A DNA stretch of 7,251 nucleotides from Armatimonadota bacterium (GCA_016198805.1 JACQHU010000182.1:1-7251); one strand, 5' to 3'; shown: positions 1 to 6,317, counted from the first letter of the stretch. The notes: generated by a model from the sequence alone, not told the origin. Made by a program: numbers and translations.

Positions 1-7
1 AGCGTAG

Positions 8-1132
8 ATGGCGACAGTGGTGGCGGGCGAATCGTCGTTGCGCCGCACGTCCCTCTACGAGGCCCACCGGGCGGCCGGAGCCCGCATGGTGCCGTTTGCC
101 GGGTGGGAGATGCCGGCGCAGTATCTCGGAGTGACAGAGGAACACCTGGCTGTGCGCAGCCGCGTGGGAGTGTTTGATGTCTCGCACATGGGCGAGGTGC
201 GTGTGGAGGGCCCCGGGGCGCTGGCCGCCGTCCAGCGGCTGATCACCAACGACGCGGGACGTCTGGCGGTGGGCCAGGGACTGTACACGCCCATGTGCAC
301 GCCGTCCGGCGGTATCGTGGATGACGTCACGGTCTTCCGGGTTGCCGACCAGGTGTATCTCGTTGTGGTGAATGCGGCCAGGCGTGCGGCCGACCTGGCG
401 TGGATTCAGGCACACGTTCGAGAGATCCCGGGCGCGACGGTCCACGACGTGTCGGACGAGATCGCCCTGCTGGCCCTCCAGGGGCCGGGAGCGGCCGCGC
501 TGCTGGAGCGCCTGAGCCTGGGGGTGGCCTCGCTGCGGCGGTTTCACCTTCGGGACGGCGTCGGGATCGCCGGCGTGCGCACCACGGTCATGCGGACCGG
601 GTACACCGGAGAGGATGGGTTTGAGATCGCCGTAGCATGGGACGCCGCGCCGACGGTCTGGGCGGTCCTGGTGGAAGCCGGCGGCGCCGACGGTCTGCAG
701 CCCGCCGGGCTGGGTGCCCGTGATACGCTTCGTCTGGAAGCGGCGTTCATGCTGTACGGGAACGACATCGACGAAGCCACGACCCCATTGGAGGCCCCGC
801 TTGGGTGGACGGTGAAATTCGACAAAGGCGACTTCAACGGGAAGGACGCGTTGCTGCGGCAGCGGACCCAGGGGGTGGCACGGCGCCTGGTCGGGTTCGA
901 AGGGGAGGAGCGCGCCATTCCACGCCAGCACTGTGGGATCTACGCCGCCGGGGAACGGGTGGGCGAGGTGACCAGCGGGACCTTCGCGCCCTTCCTCCGG
1001 CGGCCGATCGCCCTGGGCTATGTCCCGATGCCGTTTTCAGACGTGGGGACGGCCGTTGGGATTGACGTGCGCGGCAGGAGCACGCGCGCGCACGTGGTAC
1101 GGTTGCCGTTCTACAGGCGGCCGATGCGCTGA
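8..1132 (+). CDS. gcvT: Aminomethyltransferase, glycine cleavage system T-protein
   Basis: The 374-residue protein is full length for the T-protein. This cytosolic enzyme takes the aminomethyl group from the lipoyl arm of GcvH, releases ammonia and makes 5,10-methylene-tetrahydrofolate. Visible family motifs are FAGWEMPAQY (about 30-39), DVSHMGE (57-63), GGIVDDVTVFR (101-111, with the conserved catalytic-site Asp at 105/106), GYTGEDGFE (198-206), GLGARDTLRLEA (234-245), VTSGTFAPFLRRPIALGYV (321-339) and PFYRRP near the C-terminus. An in-frame TAG at 5-7 directly precedes the ATG, so the frame cannot extend upstream. The first roughly 12 residues (MATVVAGESSLR) look like an extension relative to typical T-proteins, so GTG at 17 or 20, or TTG at 38, are possible starts. 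No Shine-Dalgarno fits in the 7 bases shown. It is the first gene of the gcv operon visible here. The upstream promoter, and any glycine riboswitch, would lie outside the window. Confidence 0.97.
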   Translation: MATVVAGESSLRRTSLYEAHRAAGARMVPFAGWEMPAQYLGVTEEHLAVRSRVGVFDVSHMGEVRVEGPGALAAVQRLITNDAGRLAVGQGLYTPMCTPSGGIVDDVTVFRVADQVYLVVVNAARRAADLAWIQAHVREIPGATVHDVSDEIALLALQGPGAAALLERLSLGVASLRRFHLRDGVGIAGVRTTVMRTGYTGEDGFEIAVAWDAAPTVWAVLVEAGGADGLQPAGLGARDTLRLEAAFMLYGNDIDEATTPLEAPLGWTVKFDKGDFNGKDALLRQRTQGVARRLVGFEGEERAIPRQHCGIYAAGERVGEVTSGTFAPFLRRPIALGYVPMPFSDVGTAVGIDVRGRSTRAHVVRLPFYRRPMR

Positions 1133-1150
1133 CACAGAGCGAGGTGAGGC

Positions 1151-1537
1151 ATGTACCCCGACGATCGGCGGTACACGCGGGAGCACGAATGGGCGAAACG
1201 CGAAAACGGCCGCGTGCGCGTGGGGATCACCGCTTTTGCGGCGGACCGCCTGAGCGATGTAGTGTTTATTGAACTCCCGCAGGTAGGCGCCGAGGTCCGG
1301 GCTATGGAACCGTTCGGCGTGGTCGAATCGGTGAAAGCGGCCAGTGATCTCTACGCGCCGGTATCGGGTCGGGTCGTCGAGGTGAACCGCGCGCTGGTCG
1401 ATACCCCTGAGCTGATCAATCAGGATCCCTACGGCGCCGCGTGGATGATCGTGGTGGAACCGTCCGATTCTTCGGCCTGGGAGCAACTGCTGACGGCCGA
1501 GGCCTATGCCAGACTGGTGGGAGCCGAAGGCGCATGA
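1151..1537 (+). CDS. gcvH: Glycine cleavage system H-protein (lipoyl carrier)
   Basis: This 128-residue protein is the usual length for GcvH, the small lipoylated shuttle that carries the aminomethyl group between the P-, T- and L-proteins. The N-terminus YTREHEWAK (8-16) and the block LSDVVFIELPQVGAEV (34-49) are family hallmarks. The lipoyl attachment lysine is Lys62 in GVVESVKAASDLYAPVSG (56-73). NPELIN-like and DPYGAAWM segments (TPELINQDPYG 85-95) complete the fold. The ATG at 1151 is preceded by GAGGTGAG at 1141-1148, a good ribosome binding site, and lies 18 bases after the gcvT stop. Its TGA overlaps the gcvPA ATG in an ATGA. Nothing in the sequence suggests a lipoate-independent variant or the lipoate-scavenging GcvH-L type. 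That distinction would need a phylogeny. Confidence 0.98.
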   Translation: MYPDDRRYTREHEWAKRENGRVRVGITAFAADRLSDVVFIELPQVGAEVRAMEPFGVVESVKAASDLYAPVSGRVVEVNRALVDTPELINQDPYGAAWMIVVEPSDSSAWEQLLTAEAYARLVGAEGA

Positions 1538-2913
1538 CCGCCCCCGTATCCTGGCAGCCGCACAAGTACCTCCCGATGACCGCGGAAGAGCGCGATGAGA
1601 TGCTGCGGGCCATCGGCTGTTCGACGGTCGAGGACCTGCTGGCCGACATCCCCGTCCAGGTGCGGTTAAGGCGGGCATTGAACCTTCCGCCGGATTTGGC
1701 CGAGGCCGACCTGCTGGCGCACCTGCGCCAGATGGCGGACCGGAACGGGCATGCCGATCGGCTGATCTGCTTCCTCGGTGGCGGTGCCTACGATCACTGG
1801 ATCCCCAGCGCGGTCTGGCACCTGGCGGGTCGGGCGGAGTTCTATACGGCCTATACGCCCTACCAGGCGGAGGTCATGCAGGGCGAACTGCAGGCCGCCT
1901 ACGAGTACCAGTCGATGCTGTGCGAACTCACCGCCATGGAGGTGGCCAACGCCTCGATGTACGACGGGGCCAGCGCCGTGGGCGAGGCGGCGGTCATGGC
2001 GCGCGACCTGACGAAGCGCAACGCGGTCGTGGTCTCTACGGCGGTTCATCCTCAGTACCGGGAGGTCCTGCGCACGTACACCCGGCACCTGGGGATCCGG
2101 ATCGTCGAGGTGCCTTACCAGGCGGGGCTCGCCACGCCGGAGCGCGTCGCCGCCGCCGTCGGGGAGCAGACCGCCGCGGTGATCGTGCAGTCGCCCAACG
2201 TCTTCGGCTGTATCGAACAGGGGCGGGCGCTGGCGCAGATCGCCCACGAGGCCGGCGCCCTGTTGATCGTCGCCGTTGCCGAGCCCATCAGCCTGGGCCT
2301 GCTGGAGCCGCCGGGCGCCTATGGCGCCGATATCGTGGCCGGCGAAGGCCAGCCGCTTGGCAACCATCTGAACTTCGGCGGGCCCTACCTGGGGATGCTG
2401 GCCACCCGTGAGGCGTTCGTGCGGCGGATGCCGGGCAGGCTGGTTGGCGCCACCACCGATCGCGAGGGCCGCCGGGGATTCGTGCTCACCCTACAGACGA
2501 GGGAGCAGCACATCCGGCGCGAGAAGGCGACGAGCAACATCTGCACCAACGAAGCCCTCAATGCCCTGGCCGCGGGAATCTACATGGCCGCGCTGGGGCG
2601 GACGGGGATGCGGCGTGTGGCCGAAGTGAACGCGCGGCGGGCCCACTACGCGAAGCAGCGCCTGTGCGCGATCCCGGGGATCCGTCCGGCTTTCGACGCG
2701 CCCACGTTCAACGAGTTTGTCCTGCACCTGCCGGTCGCGCCCGGCGATCTGAATGCCCGGCTCGTTGAGTACGGCTTCCTGGGCGGGCTGGCCCTGGGGC
2801 GCTGGTATCCGGACCTGGCCGACGGCTGGCTTGTGTGCGTCACCGAGGCCCGCACCCGCGCCCAGATCGACGCGCTGGCGGACGTCGTGGCACAGGTCGT
2901 GCGCGCATCATGA
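1534..2913 (+). CDS. gcvPA: Glycine dehydrogenase (decarboxylating) subunit 1, P-protein alpha
   Basis: This 459-residue protein is the N-terminal half of the two-part P-protein found in many Gram-positive and thermophilic bacteria. It pairs with GcvPB to decarboxylate glycine and load the H-protein. Family motifs are YLPMTAEERDEMLRAIG (12-28), GGGAYDHWIPSAV (82-94), YTAYTPYQAEVMQGELQAAY (104-123), MYDGASAVGEA (142-152), GEGQPLGNHLNFGGPYLG (270-287) and the HIRREKATSNICTNEAL block (326-342). As is usual for this subunit, it carries no PLP-binding lysine motif; that is in GcvPB. I chose the ATG at 1534, which overlaps the gcvH stop (ATGA), because homology begins immediately after it. The frame stays open upstream to 1441, but that stretch lies inside gcvH and looks unlike the family. 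There is only a GAAGG at 1526-1530, so translation is probably coupled to gcvH. Confidence 0.96.
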   Translation: MTAPVSWQPHKYLPMTAEERDEMLRAIGCSTVEDLLADIPVQVRLRRALNLPPDLAEADLLAHLRQMADRNGHADRLICFLGGGAYDHWIPSAVWHLAGRAEFYTAYTPYQAEVMQGELQAAYEYQSMLCELTAMEVANASMYDGASAVGEAAVMARDLTKRNAVVVSTAVHPQYREVLRTYTRHLGIRIVEVPYQAGLATPERVAAAVGEQTAAVIVQSPNVFGCIEQGRALAQIAHEAGALLIVAVAEPISLGLLEPPGAYGADIVAGEGQPLGNHLNFGGPYLGMLATREAFVRRMPGRLVGATTDREGRRGFVLTLQTREQHIRREKATSNICTNEALNALAAGIYMAALGRTGMRRVAEVNARRAHYAKQRLCAIPGIRPAFDAPTFNEFVLHLPVAPGDLNARLVEYGFLGGLALGRWYPDLADGWLVCVTEARTRAQIDALADVVAQVVRAS

Positions 2914-4388
2914 GGATGGACAACGTTCCCCTGATCTTCGAGTACAGCGTGCCGGGCCGCGTGGCCGTGGCGCTCTCGGACCCCGGTGTTCCCGAGGTGC
3001 CGCTGGAAGCCATCGTTGGGGCAGAGCACCTCCGGCGCGAACCGGCGGCGCTGCCCGAGGTCAGCGAGCCGGACCTGGTCAGGCACTACACGCGCCTGTC
3101 GCAGCGGAATTACGCCGTCGACGTCGGGTTCTATCCCCTGGGGTCGTGCACGATGAAGTACAACCCCAAGGTGAACGAGGATGCGGCGCGCCTGCCGGGG
3201 TTTGCGCGCCTGCATCCCAACGCGCCACGGGAGCTCGCGCAGGGGGCGCTGCAGTTACTGTGGGAACTGGACCGGATGTTCTGCGAGATCAGCGGGATGG
3301 ACCGGGTGACGTTCCAGCCGGCGGCAGGCGCGCATGGCGAACTGACGGCGCTGATGATGATCCGCGCGTATCACGAGGACCGCGGCGAGCAGCGGACGCG
3401 CGTGATCGTGCCGGACTCGGCCCACGGTACCAATCCTGCGTCGGCGGCGATGTGCGGCTACACGGTGGTGACGGTCCCCAGCGATGCCCGCGGCAACATC
3501 GACCGTGCGGCGCTGCGGCGCGCCGCCGACGGCTCGGTCGCCGCGCTGATGCTCACCAACCCCAACACGCTGGGTCTGTTTGAAGAACACGTCGTGGAAG
3601 TGGCCGAGATCATCCACGGGTGCGGGGCCCTGATGTACCTGGACGGAGCCAACTTCAACGCGGTGCTGGGGATCACGCGGCCAGGAGACCAGGGCTTCGA
3701 CGTCATGCATCTGAACGTGCACAAGACCTTCAGCACCCCGCACGGCGGCGGCGGTCCCGGGGCCGGCCCGGTGGCACTCAAGCAGATGCTGGAGCCGTAT
3801 CTGCCGACCCCGACCGTCGAGCGCGACGGCGACGGGTTCCGCCTGGATGACGAACGGCCGAAGACGATCGGCCGGGTGCGGGCGTTTGTGGGCAATTTCG
3901 GCGTCCTGGTGCGCGCGTACGCGTACCTGCGCACCTTCGGGCCGCTCCTGCGGCAGACCTCCGAGGCGGCGGTGCTTAACGCGAACTACCTGCTGCAGCG
4001 GCTGCGGCCGTATTTCGACCTGCCGTACGACCGCACGTGCATGCACGAGTTCGTGCTCTCGGGGCGCCGGCAGAAGACCCAATACGGGGTCAGGACGCTG
4101 GACATCGCCAAACGCCTGCTGGACTACGGCTATCACGCGCCGACGATCTACTTCCCCCTGATCGTTGACGAAGCGATCATGATCGAACCGACCGAAACCG
4201 AGAGCCGGCAGACGCTCGATGCCTTCGCCGATGCGCTGATCCGTATCGCCGAGGAGTGCGAGACCGACCCGGAGACGGTGCGGACGGCGCCGCACCGGAC
4301 GGTGGTGACCCGGCTGGACGAGGTCGCGGCGGCGCGGAACCCAAATCTGCGCTGGCGCCCACCCACGAAGGCCGGGGTCACCCGGTGA
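2910..4388 (+). CDS. gcvPB: Glycine dehydrogenase (decarboxylating) subunit 2, P-protein beta
   Basis: This 492-residue PLP-binding half of the split P-protein has the typical subunit length. It carries LIFEYSVPGR (8-17), FYPLGSCTMKYNPKVNE (74-90), DSAHGTNPASAAMCGY (169-184), LDGANFNAVLG (244-254, Asp245 facing the cofactor by family analogy) and HLNVHKTFSTPHGGGGPG (267-284), in which Lys272 is the expected Schiff-base lysine. The later blocks RAFVGNFGVLVRAYAYLR (324-341) and PTIYFPLIVDEAIMIEPTET (411-430) are also present. ATG 2910 overlaps the gcvPA TGA (ATGA). ATG 2916, two codons on, is an alternative, but it has no spaced Shine-Dalgarno. The open frame from 2835 is inside gcvPA and is not part of the protein. 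The acidic PEG-free C-terminus ends in a basic tail. Its stop overlaps the GTG of the next gene. Confidence 0.97.
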   Translation: MRMDNVPLIFEYSVPGRVAVALSDPGVPEVPLEAIVGAEHLRREPAALPEVSEPDLVRHYTRLSQRNYAVDVGFYPLGSCTMKYNPKVNEDAARLPGFARLHPNAPRELAQGALQLLWELDRMFCEISGMDRVTFQPAAGAHGELTALMMIRAYHEDRGEQRTRVIVPDSAHGTNPASAAMCGYTVVTVPSDARGNIDRAALRRAADGSVAALMLTNPNTLGLFEEHVVEVAEIIHGCGALMYLDGANFNAVLGITRPGDQGFDVMHLNVHKTFSTPHGGGGPGAGPVALKQMLEPYLPTPTVERDGDGFRLDDERPKTIGRVRAFVGNFGVLVRAYAYLRTFGPLLRQTSEAAVLNANYLLQRLRPYFDLPYDRTCMHEFVLSGRRQKTQYGVRTLDIAKRLLDYGYHAPTIYFPLIVDEAIMIEPTETESRQTLDAFADALIRIAEECETDPETVRTAPHRTVVTRLDEVAAARNPNLRWRPPTKAGVTR

Positions 4389-5326
4389 CCACGCTTCCCA
4401 CAATTGTCGATGTCCGCGCGGCGGCGGAGCGGATCGCATCTGACGTCCGGCGGACTCCCCTGCATCCCTGGGACGAGGGCGGCGAGATCCTGCTGAAGCT
4501 CGAGAGCCTGCAGCCGACCGGATCGTTCAAGGTGCGCGGGGCCGCCAATCATCTGCGCGTGGTGGGGAGAACGGTCCGGGGGGTGATCACCGCGTCATCC
4601 GGGAACCACGGGCAGGCCGTGGCGCATGTCGCCGCGCGCCTGCGGATCCCGGCCACCATTGTCGTGCCCGAGACCGTCAATCCGGTGAAGGCGGCCCGCA
4701 TTGCGGGGTTCGGCGCCGAGGTGATCCGCTGCGGCACGACGATGCCGGAGCGCACCGACCTGGCCCGTCGCCTGGCCGGGGAGCGGGGGCTGCATTTTGT
4801 CCCTTCTTTCGATGACGCGCTGGTGATCGCCGGTCAGGGGACCTGCGGCCTGGAAATCGCCGATCAGGCCGGGGACGTGGCGGCGGTGGTGGTTCCGACC
4901 AGCGGCGGCGGGTTACTGTCCGGCGTCGGGCTGGCGATCAAAGCCTTGAAGCCTTCGGTGCGCGTGATCGGGGTCGAGCCGCGTGCCCTCCCCCGGTTCG
5001 CGGCCTCGCGTGCGGCAGGGACTCGGGTGTCTGTGCCCTTTGCCAACACCATTGCCGACGGGTTGCGGGGGCAGCAACCCGGTGTGCTGACCTGGGAGGT
5101 GACTTCCCGAACGGTTGACGACTTTGTCGATGTCGATGACGCCGCCGTCCTGGCTGCCGTCCGGCGGCTCTGCCTGGATGCCCACCTGGTGGTGGAGCCG
5201 TCCGGCGCCGTGGCAGTGGCGGCCCTCCTCGAAGGGATCGTGGTCTACCGGCCGGCTGTTGCCGTCGTCAGCGGCGGGAACCTTGACCCCGCCCTCCTGA
5301 CTTCGCTCCTGGCGAGCGTCTCCTGA
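4385..5326 (+). CDS. Threonine/serine dehydratase-like PLP enzyme (fold type II, no ACT domain)
   Basis: The 313-residue protein fits the catabolic threonine dehydratase (TdcB)/serine racemase branch. It is far shorter than biosynthetic IlvA with its C-terminal regulatory domain. Visible motifs are the PLP lysine Lys49 in PTGSFKVRGAAN (44-55), substrate loop SSGNHGQA (71-78), phosphate-binding SGGGLLSG (173-180), EPSGA (271-275) and VSGGN (295-299), where Ser296 is the family's contact to the pyridine nitrogen. Expected reactions are threonine to 2-oxobutyrate or serine to pyruvate, each releasing ammonia. The start is GTG 4385, in a GTGA overlap with the gcvPB stop, with GAAGG at 4367-4371 rather far upstream. 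Homology starts right after this GTG. The position behind gcvPB suggests a role in glycine/serine breakdown. Substrate cannot be read from the sequence. Serine racemase, threo-hydroxyaspartate ammonia-lyase and ectoine-pathway EutB-like enzymes are alternatives. Confidence 0.87.
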   Translation: MTTLPTIVDVRAAAERIASDVRRTPLHPWDEGGEILLKLESLQPTGSFKVRGAANHLRVVGRTVRGVITASSGNHGQAVAHVAARLRIPATIVVPETVNPVKAARIAGFGAEVIRCGTTMPERTDLARRLAGERGLHFVPSFDDALVIAGQGTCGLEIADQAGDVAAVVVPTSGGGLLSGVGLAIKALKPSVRVIGVEPRALPRFAASRAAGTRVSVPFANTIADGLRGQQPGVLTWEVTSRTVDDFVDVDDAAVLAAVRRLCLDAHLVVEPSGAVAVAALLEGIVVYRPAVAVVSGGNLDPALLTSLLASVS

Positions 5327-5341
5327 ATCCAGGTCTTCAGG
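5322..5341 (+). terminator. Weak hairpin over the dehydratase stop codon, possible terminator remnant
   Basis: CCTGAA (5322-5327) and TTCAGG (5336-5341) are perfect reverse complements around an 8-base loop, and the left arm contains the TGA stop. There is no T-run after it, and the stem is only 6 bp. The left-arm sequence TCCTGAAT recurs directly at 5377-5384, so the right arm could pair with either copy. Support for real termination is slight. Confidence 0.2.
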
Positions 5342-5384
5342 GCGGGTCCGGATGAGAAATCGGGCGTCCGGGGCCGTCCTGAAT

Positions 5385-5403
5385 AGCTTTCCCGAGGAAA
5401 GCT
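5385..5403. repeat. Perfect 8-bp inverted repeat with 3-base loop between the two blocks
   Basis: AGCTTTCC (5385-5392), loop CGA, then GGAAAGCT (5396-5403) form an exact palindrome of 8 bp per arm. It lies 58 bases after the dehydratase stop and 9 bases before the first LexA box. It could be the terminator of the gcv block, but no T-tract follows on the + strand. It could also be an operator for an unidentified regulator, or a protective stem. It does not match the LexA box sequence. The symmetry is seen directly; the function is not known. Confidence 0.6.
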
Positions 5404-5432
5404 GGCGATATCGTACATACGTTCGCTATATC
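5403..5432 (+). promoter_or_regulatory. Candidate upstream lexA promoter
   Basis: TGGCGA (5403-5408, 3 of 6 to TTGACA) and TATATC (5427-5432, 4 of 6 to TATAAT) lie 18 bases apart, with LexA box 1 filling the spacer. Transcription would start near 5439, leaving a leader of about 49 bases with box 2 downstream as a possible roadblock. The element match is modest. The placement around the operator is the stronger argument. Confidence 0.3.
5412..5425. promoter_or_regulatory. LexA operator box 1 (Bacillus-type SOS box)
   Basis: CGTACATACGTTCG matches the Gram-positive LexA box CGAAC-N4-GTTCG at every defined position except the third base (T for A). It lies 62 bases before the lexA GTG. It is nested in a longer imperfect dyad: GCGATAT (5405-5411) on the left and ATATCGC (5428-5434) on the right are exact reverse complements, centred one base from the box centre. 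This is the expected site for LexA autorepression. Confidence 0.85.
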
Positions 5433-5438
5433 GCGCCC

Positions 5439-5468
5439 TTGATTTACCGTACATTTGTTCGATATCCT
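5439..5468 (+). promoter_or_regulatory. Candidate proximal lexA promoter
   Basis: TTGATT (5439-5444, 4 of 6) and TATCCT (5463-5468, 4 of 6) are separated by 18 bases, and LexA box 2 lies in the spacer, a classic repressible arrangement. The predicted transcription start, about 5475, would fall at the start of the Shine-Dalgarno and give a very short leader of about 13 bases, which weakens the case. Either this or the upstream candidate may be the real promoter. Confidence 0.35.
5448..5461. promoter_or_regulatory. LexA operator box 2 (Bacillus-type SOS box)
   Basis: CGTACATTTGTTCG matches CGAAC-N4-GTTCG with the same single third-base change as box 1. Its centre is 36 bp from the centre of box 1, or about three and a half helical turns. 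It lies 26 bases before the lexA start codon. Two sites in one short intergenic region fit tight, possibly cooperative, autoregulation. Confidence 0.85.
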
Positions 5469-5474
5469 GGCGGC

Positions 5475-5485
5475 AGGAGGTGATC
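5475..5485 (+). promoter_or_regulatory. Very strong ribosome binding site of lexA
   Basis: AGGAGGTGATC is an 11-base perfect complement to the usual bacterial 16S rRNA 3' tail. The GGAGG core ends 7 bases before GTG 5488, and this fixes that codon as the lexA start rather than any upstream in-frame codon. Confidence 0.9.
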
Positions 5486-5487
5486 TG

Positions 5488-6117
5488 GTGAGCGAGCCTC
5501 TGACTCCACGCCAGCGGCAGATCCTGCGGCACATCGCCGTGAGCATTATGCGGACCGGCATCGTGCCGTCCGTCCGCGAGATCGGGCAGGCCCTCGGGAT
5601 GCGGTCACCGTCTACCGTTCACCAGCACTTGTCCGCGCTGGAACGCAAGGGGTATCTCCGACGCGACGGCGAGCGGATGCGGGTGCTGGAGATCACCGAC
5701 CGGAGCATGCTTCCGGAGACGGGAGAGGTCGTTTCGCTGCCGCTGGTCGGCAGGGTCTCGGCCGGCGTTCCTGTGCTGGCCGAGCAGCACATTGAGGAGA
5801 TGATCCCCGTTCCCCGTCGGTTCGTGGGCTGGAACGACGAGAGTTTCCTCCTCACCGTTCGCGGAGACAGCATGATCGGGGCCGGCATCTTCGACGGCGA
5901 TCTGGTGATCGTTCGCTGTCAGCCAGCGGCCGACCGCGGCGACCTGGTGGTGGCCTTGATCGATGACGAGGCCACTGTCAAGCGGCTGGAGTTCGATGAG
6001 GGCGGCCCCTACCTGAAAGCCGAGAATCCCGCCTACGTCCCTATCCGGGAGGAGTTCGAGATCATCGGCAAGGTCGTTGGATTGCTGCGGCGGTATCCCC
6101 TGGGAGGACAGGCGTGA
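5488..6117 (+). CDS. lexA: SOS response repressor and autoprotease LexA
   Basis: This 209-residue protein is standard LexA length. It represses DNA-damage genes until RecA-stimulated self-cleavage. The N-terminal winged helix-turn-helix covers about 1-65, with TPRQRQILRHIA at the start and PSVREIGQALGMRSPSTVHQ (27-46) as the recognition unit. A short linker leads to the S24 peptidase fold. The scissile bond is Ala92-Gly93 in GRVSAGVP (88-95), the nucleophile is Ser128 in RGDSMIGAGIFDGD (125-138) and the general base is Lys165 in EATVKRLE (161-168). All are intact, so it should be cleavable. The GTG start is set by an excellent ribosome binding site. Two Bacillus-type LexA boxes lie directly upstream, consistent with autorepression. 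Its TGA overlaps the GTG of the next gene, which is therefore probably co-transcribed and damage-inducible. Confidence 0.97.
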   Translation: MSEPLTPRQRQILRHIAVSIMRTGIVPSVREIGQALGMRSPSTVHQHLSALERKGYLRRDGERMRVLEITDRSMLPETGEVVSLPLVGRVSAGVPVLAEQHIEEMIPVPRRFVGWNDESFLLTVRGDSMIGAGIFDGDLVIVRCQPAADRGDLVVALIDDEATVKRLEFDEGGPYLKAENPAYVPIREEFEIIGKVVGLLRRYPLGGQA

Positions 6118-6317
6118 CGATGCCCCAGGCGTGCCCGCATCTGGTTGCCGGGCGGGATCGCCGGGCAGGCCTGGCCTCGTCCGGTCGGTTCCGTCCCCCA
6201 GCGCAACATCCCCGCGCCAGGGCTGCCTTCTGGAGCGATCGCCGGGCCCTGGGGTTCAAGGTGATGCTGCTTGCCGTCTGCATCGTCGTGGCGGCTCTGC
6301 TGGAGGTGCCGTGGTGA
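6114..6317 (+). CDS. Small basic protein with a C-terminal membrane segment, function unknown
   Basis: I do not recognise this 67-residue protein. Residues 1-47 are rich in Arg, Pro and Ala with many positive charges. Residues about 46-65 (LGFKVMLLAVCIVVAALLEV) form one hydrophobic segment, followed by only PW. This suggests a tail-anchored inner-membrane protein with its N-terminus in the cytoplasm. Start GTG 6114 overlaps the lexA stop (GTGA) and has GGAGG at 6103-6107, six bases away; ATG 6120 is less well spaced. Its own TGA overlaps the next GTG. Coupling to lexA suggests SOS control. Small single-pass membrane proteins made under LexA control are often cell-division inhibitors (SidA of Caulobacter, YneA of Bacillus), but I see no sequence similarity to them. 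The conserved core may be just the C-terminal half, with GTG 6261 or ATG 6264 as internal starts. Confidence 0.6.
   Translation: MTMPQACPHLVAGRDRRAGLASSGRFRPPAQHPRARAAFWSDRRALGFKVMLLAVCIVVAALLEVPW

Noticed and set aside
1666..2367. Minus-strand open frame of 233 codons inside gcvPA
   Set aside because: It is a shadow of the clearly conserved gcvPA; no domain is visible.
1534..2913. Absence of a PLP lysine motif in GcvPA, considered as loss of function
   Set aside because: It is normal for the alpha half of the split P-protein. The lysine (Lys272) is in GcvPB.
3255..4439. Long open frame on the minus strand (394 codons) opposite gcvPB
   Set aside because: It is antisense to a gene with intact family motifs. 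Its translation is rich in Arg, Pro and His with no recognisable domain, as expected for a GC-rich shadow frame.
5455..5487. Upstream in-frame start for lexA, adding 11 residues
   Set aside because: That start lies within LexA box 2 and lacks a ribosome site, whereas GTG 5488 has an 11-base Shine-Dalgarno and gives the standard LexA N-terminus.
6077..6313. N-terminal extension of the RNase H-like gene
   Set aside because: It overlaps lexA and the small membrane-protein gene, and is low-complexity Gly/Arg/Pro sequence. GTG 6314 has a good ribosome site and begins the recognisable fold.
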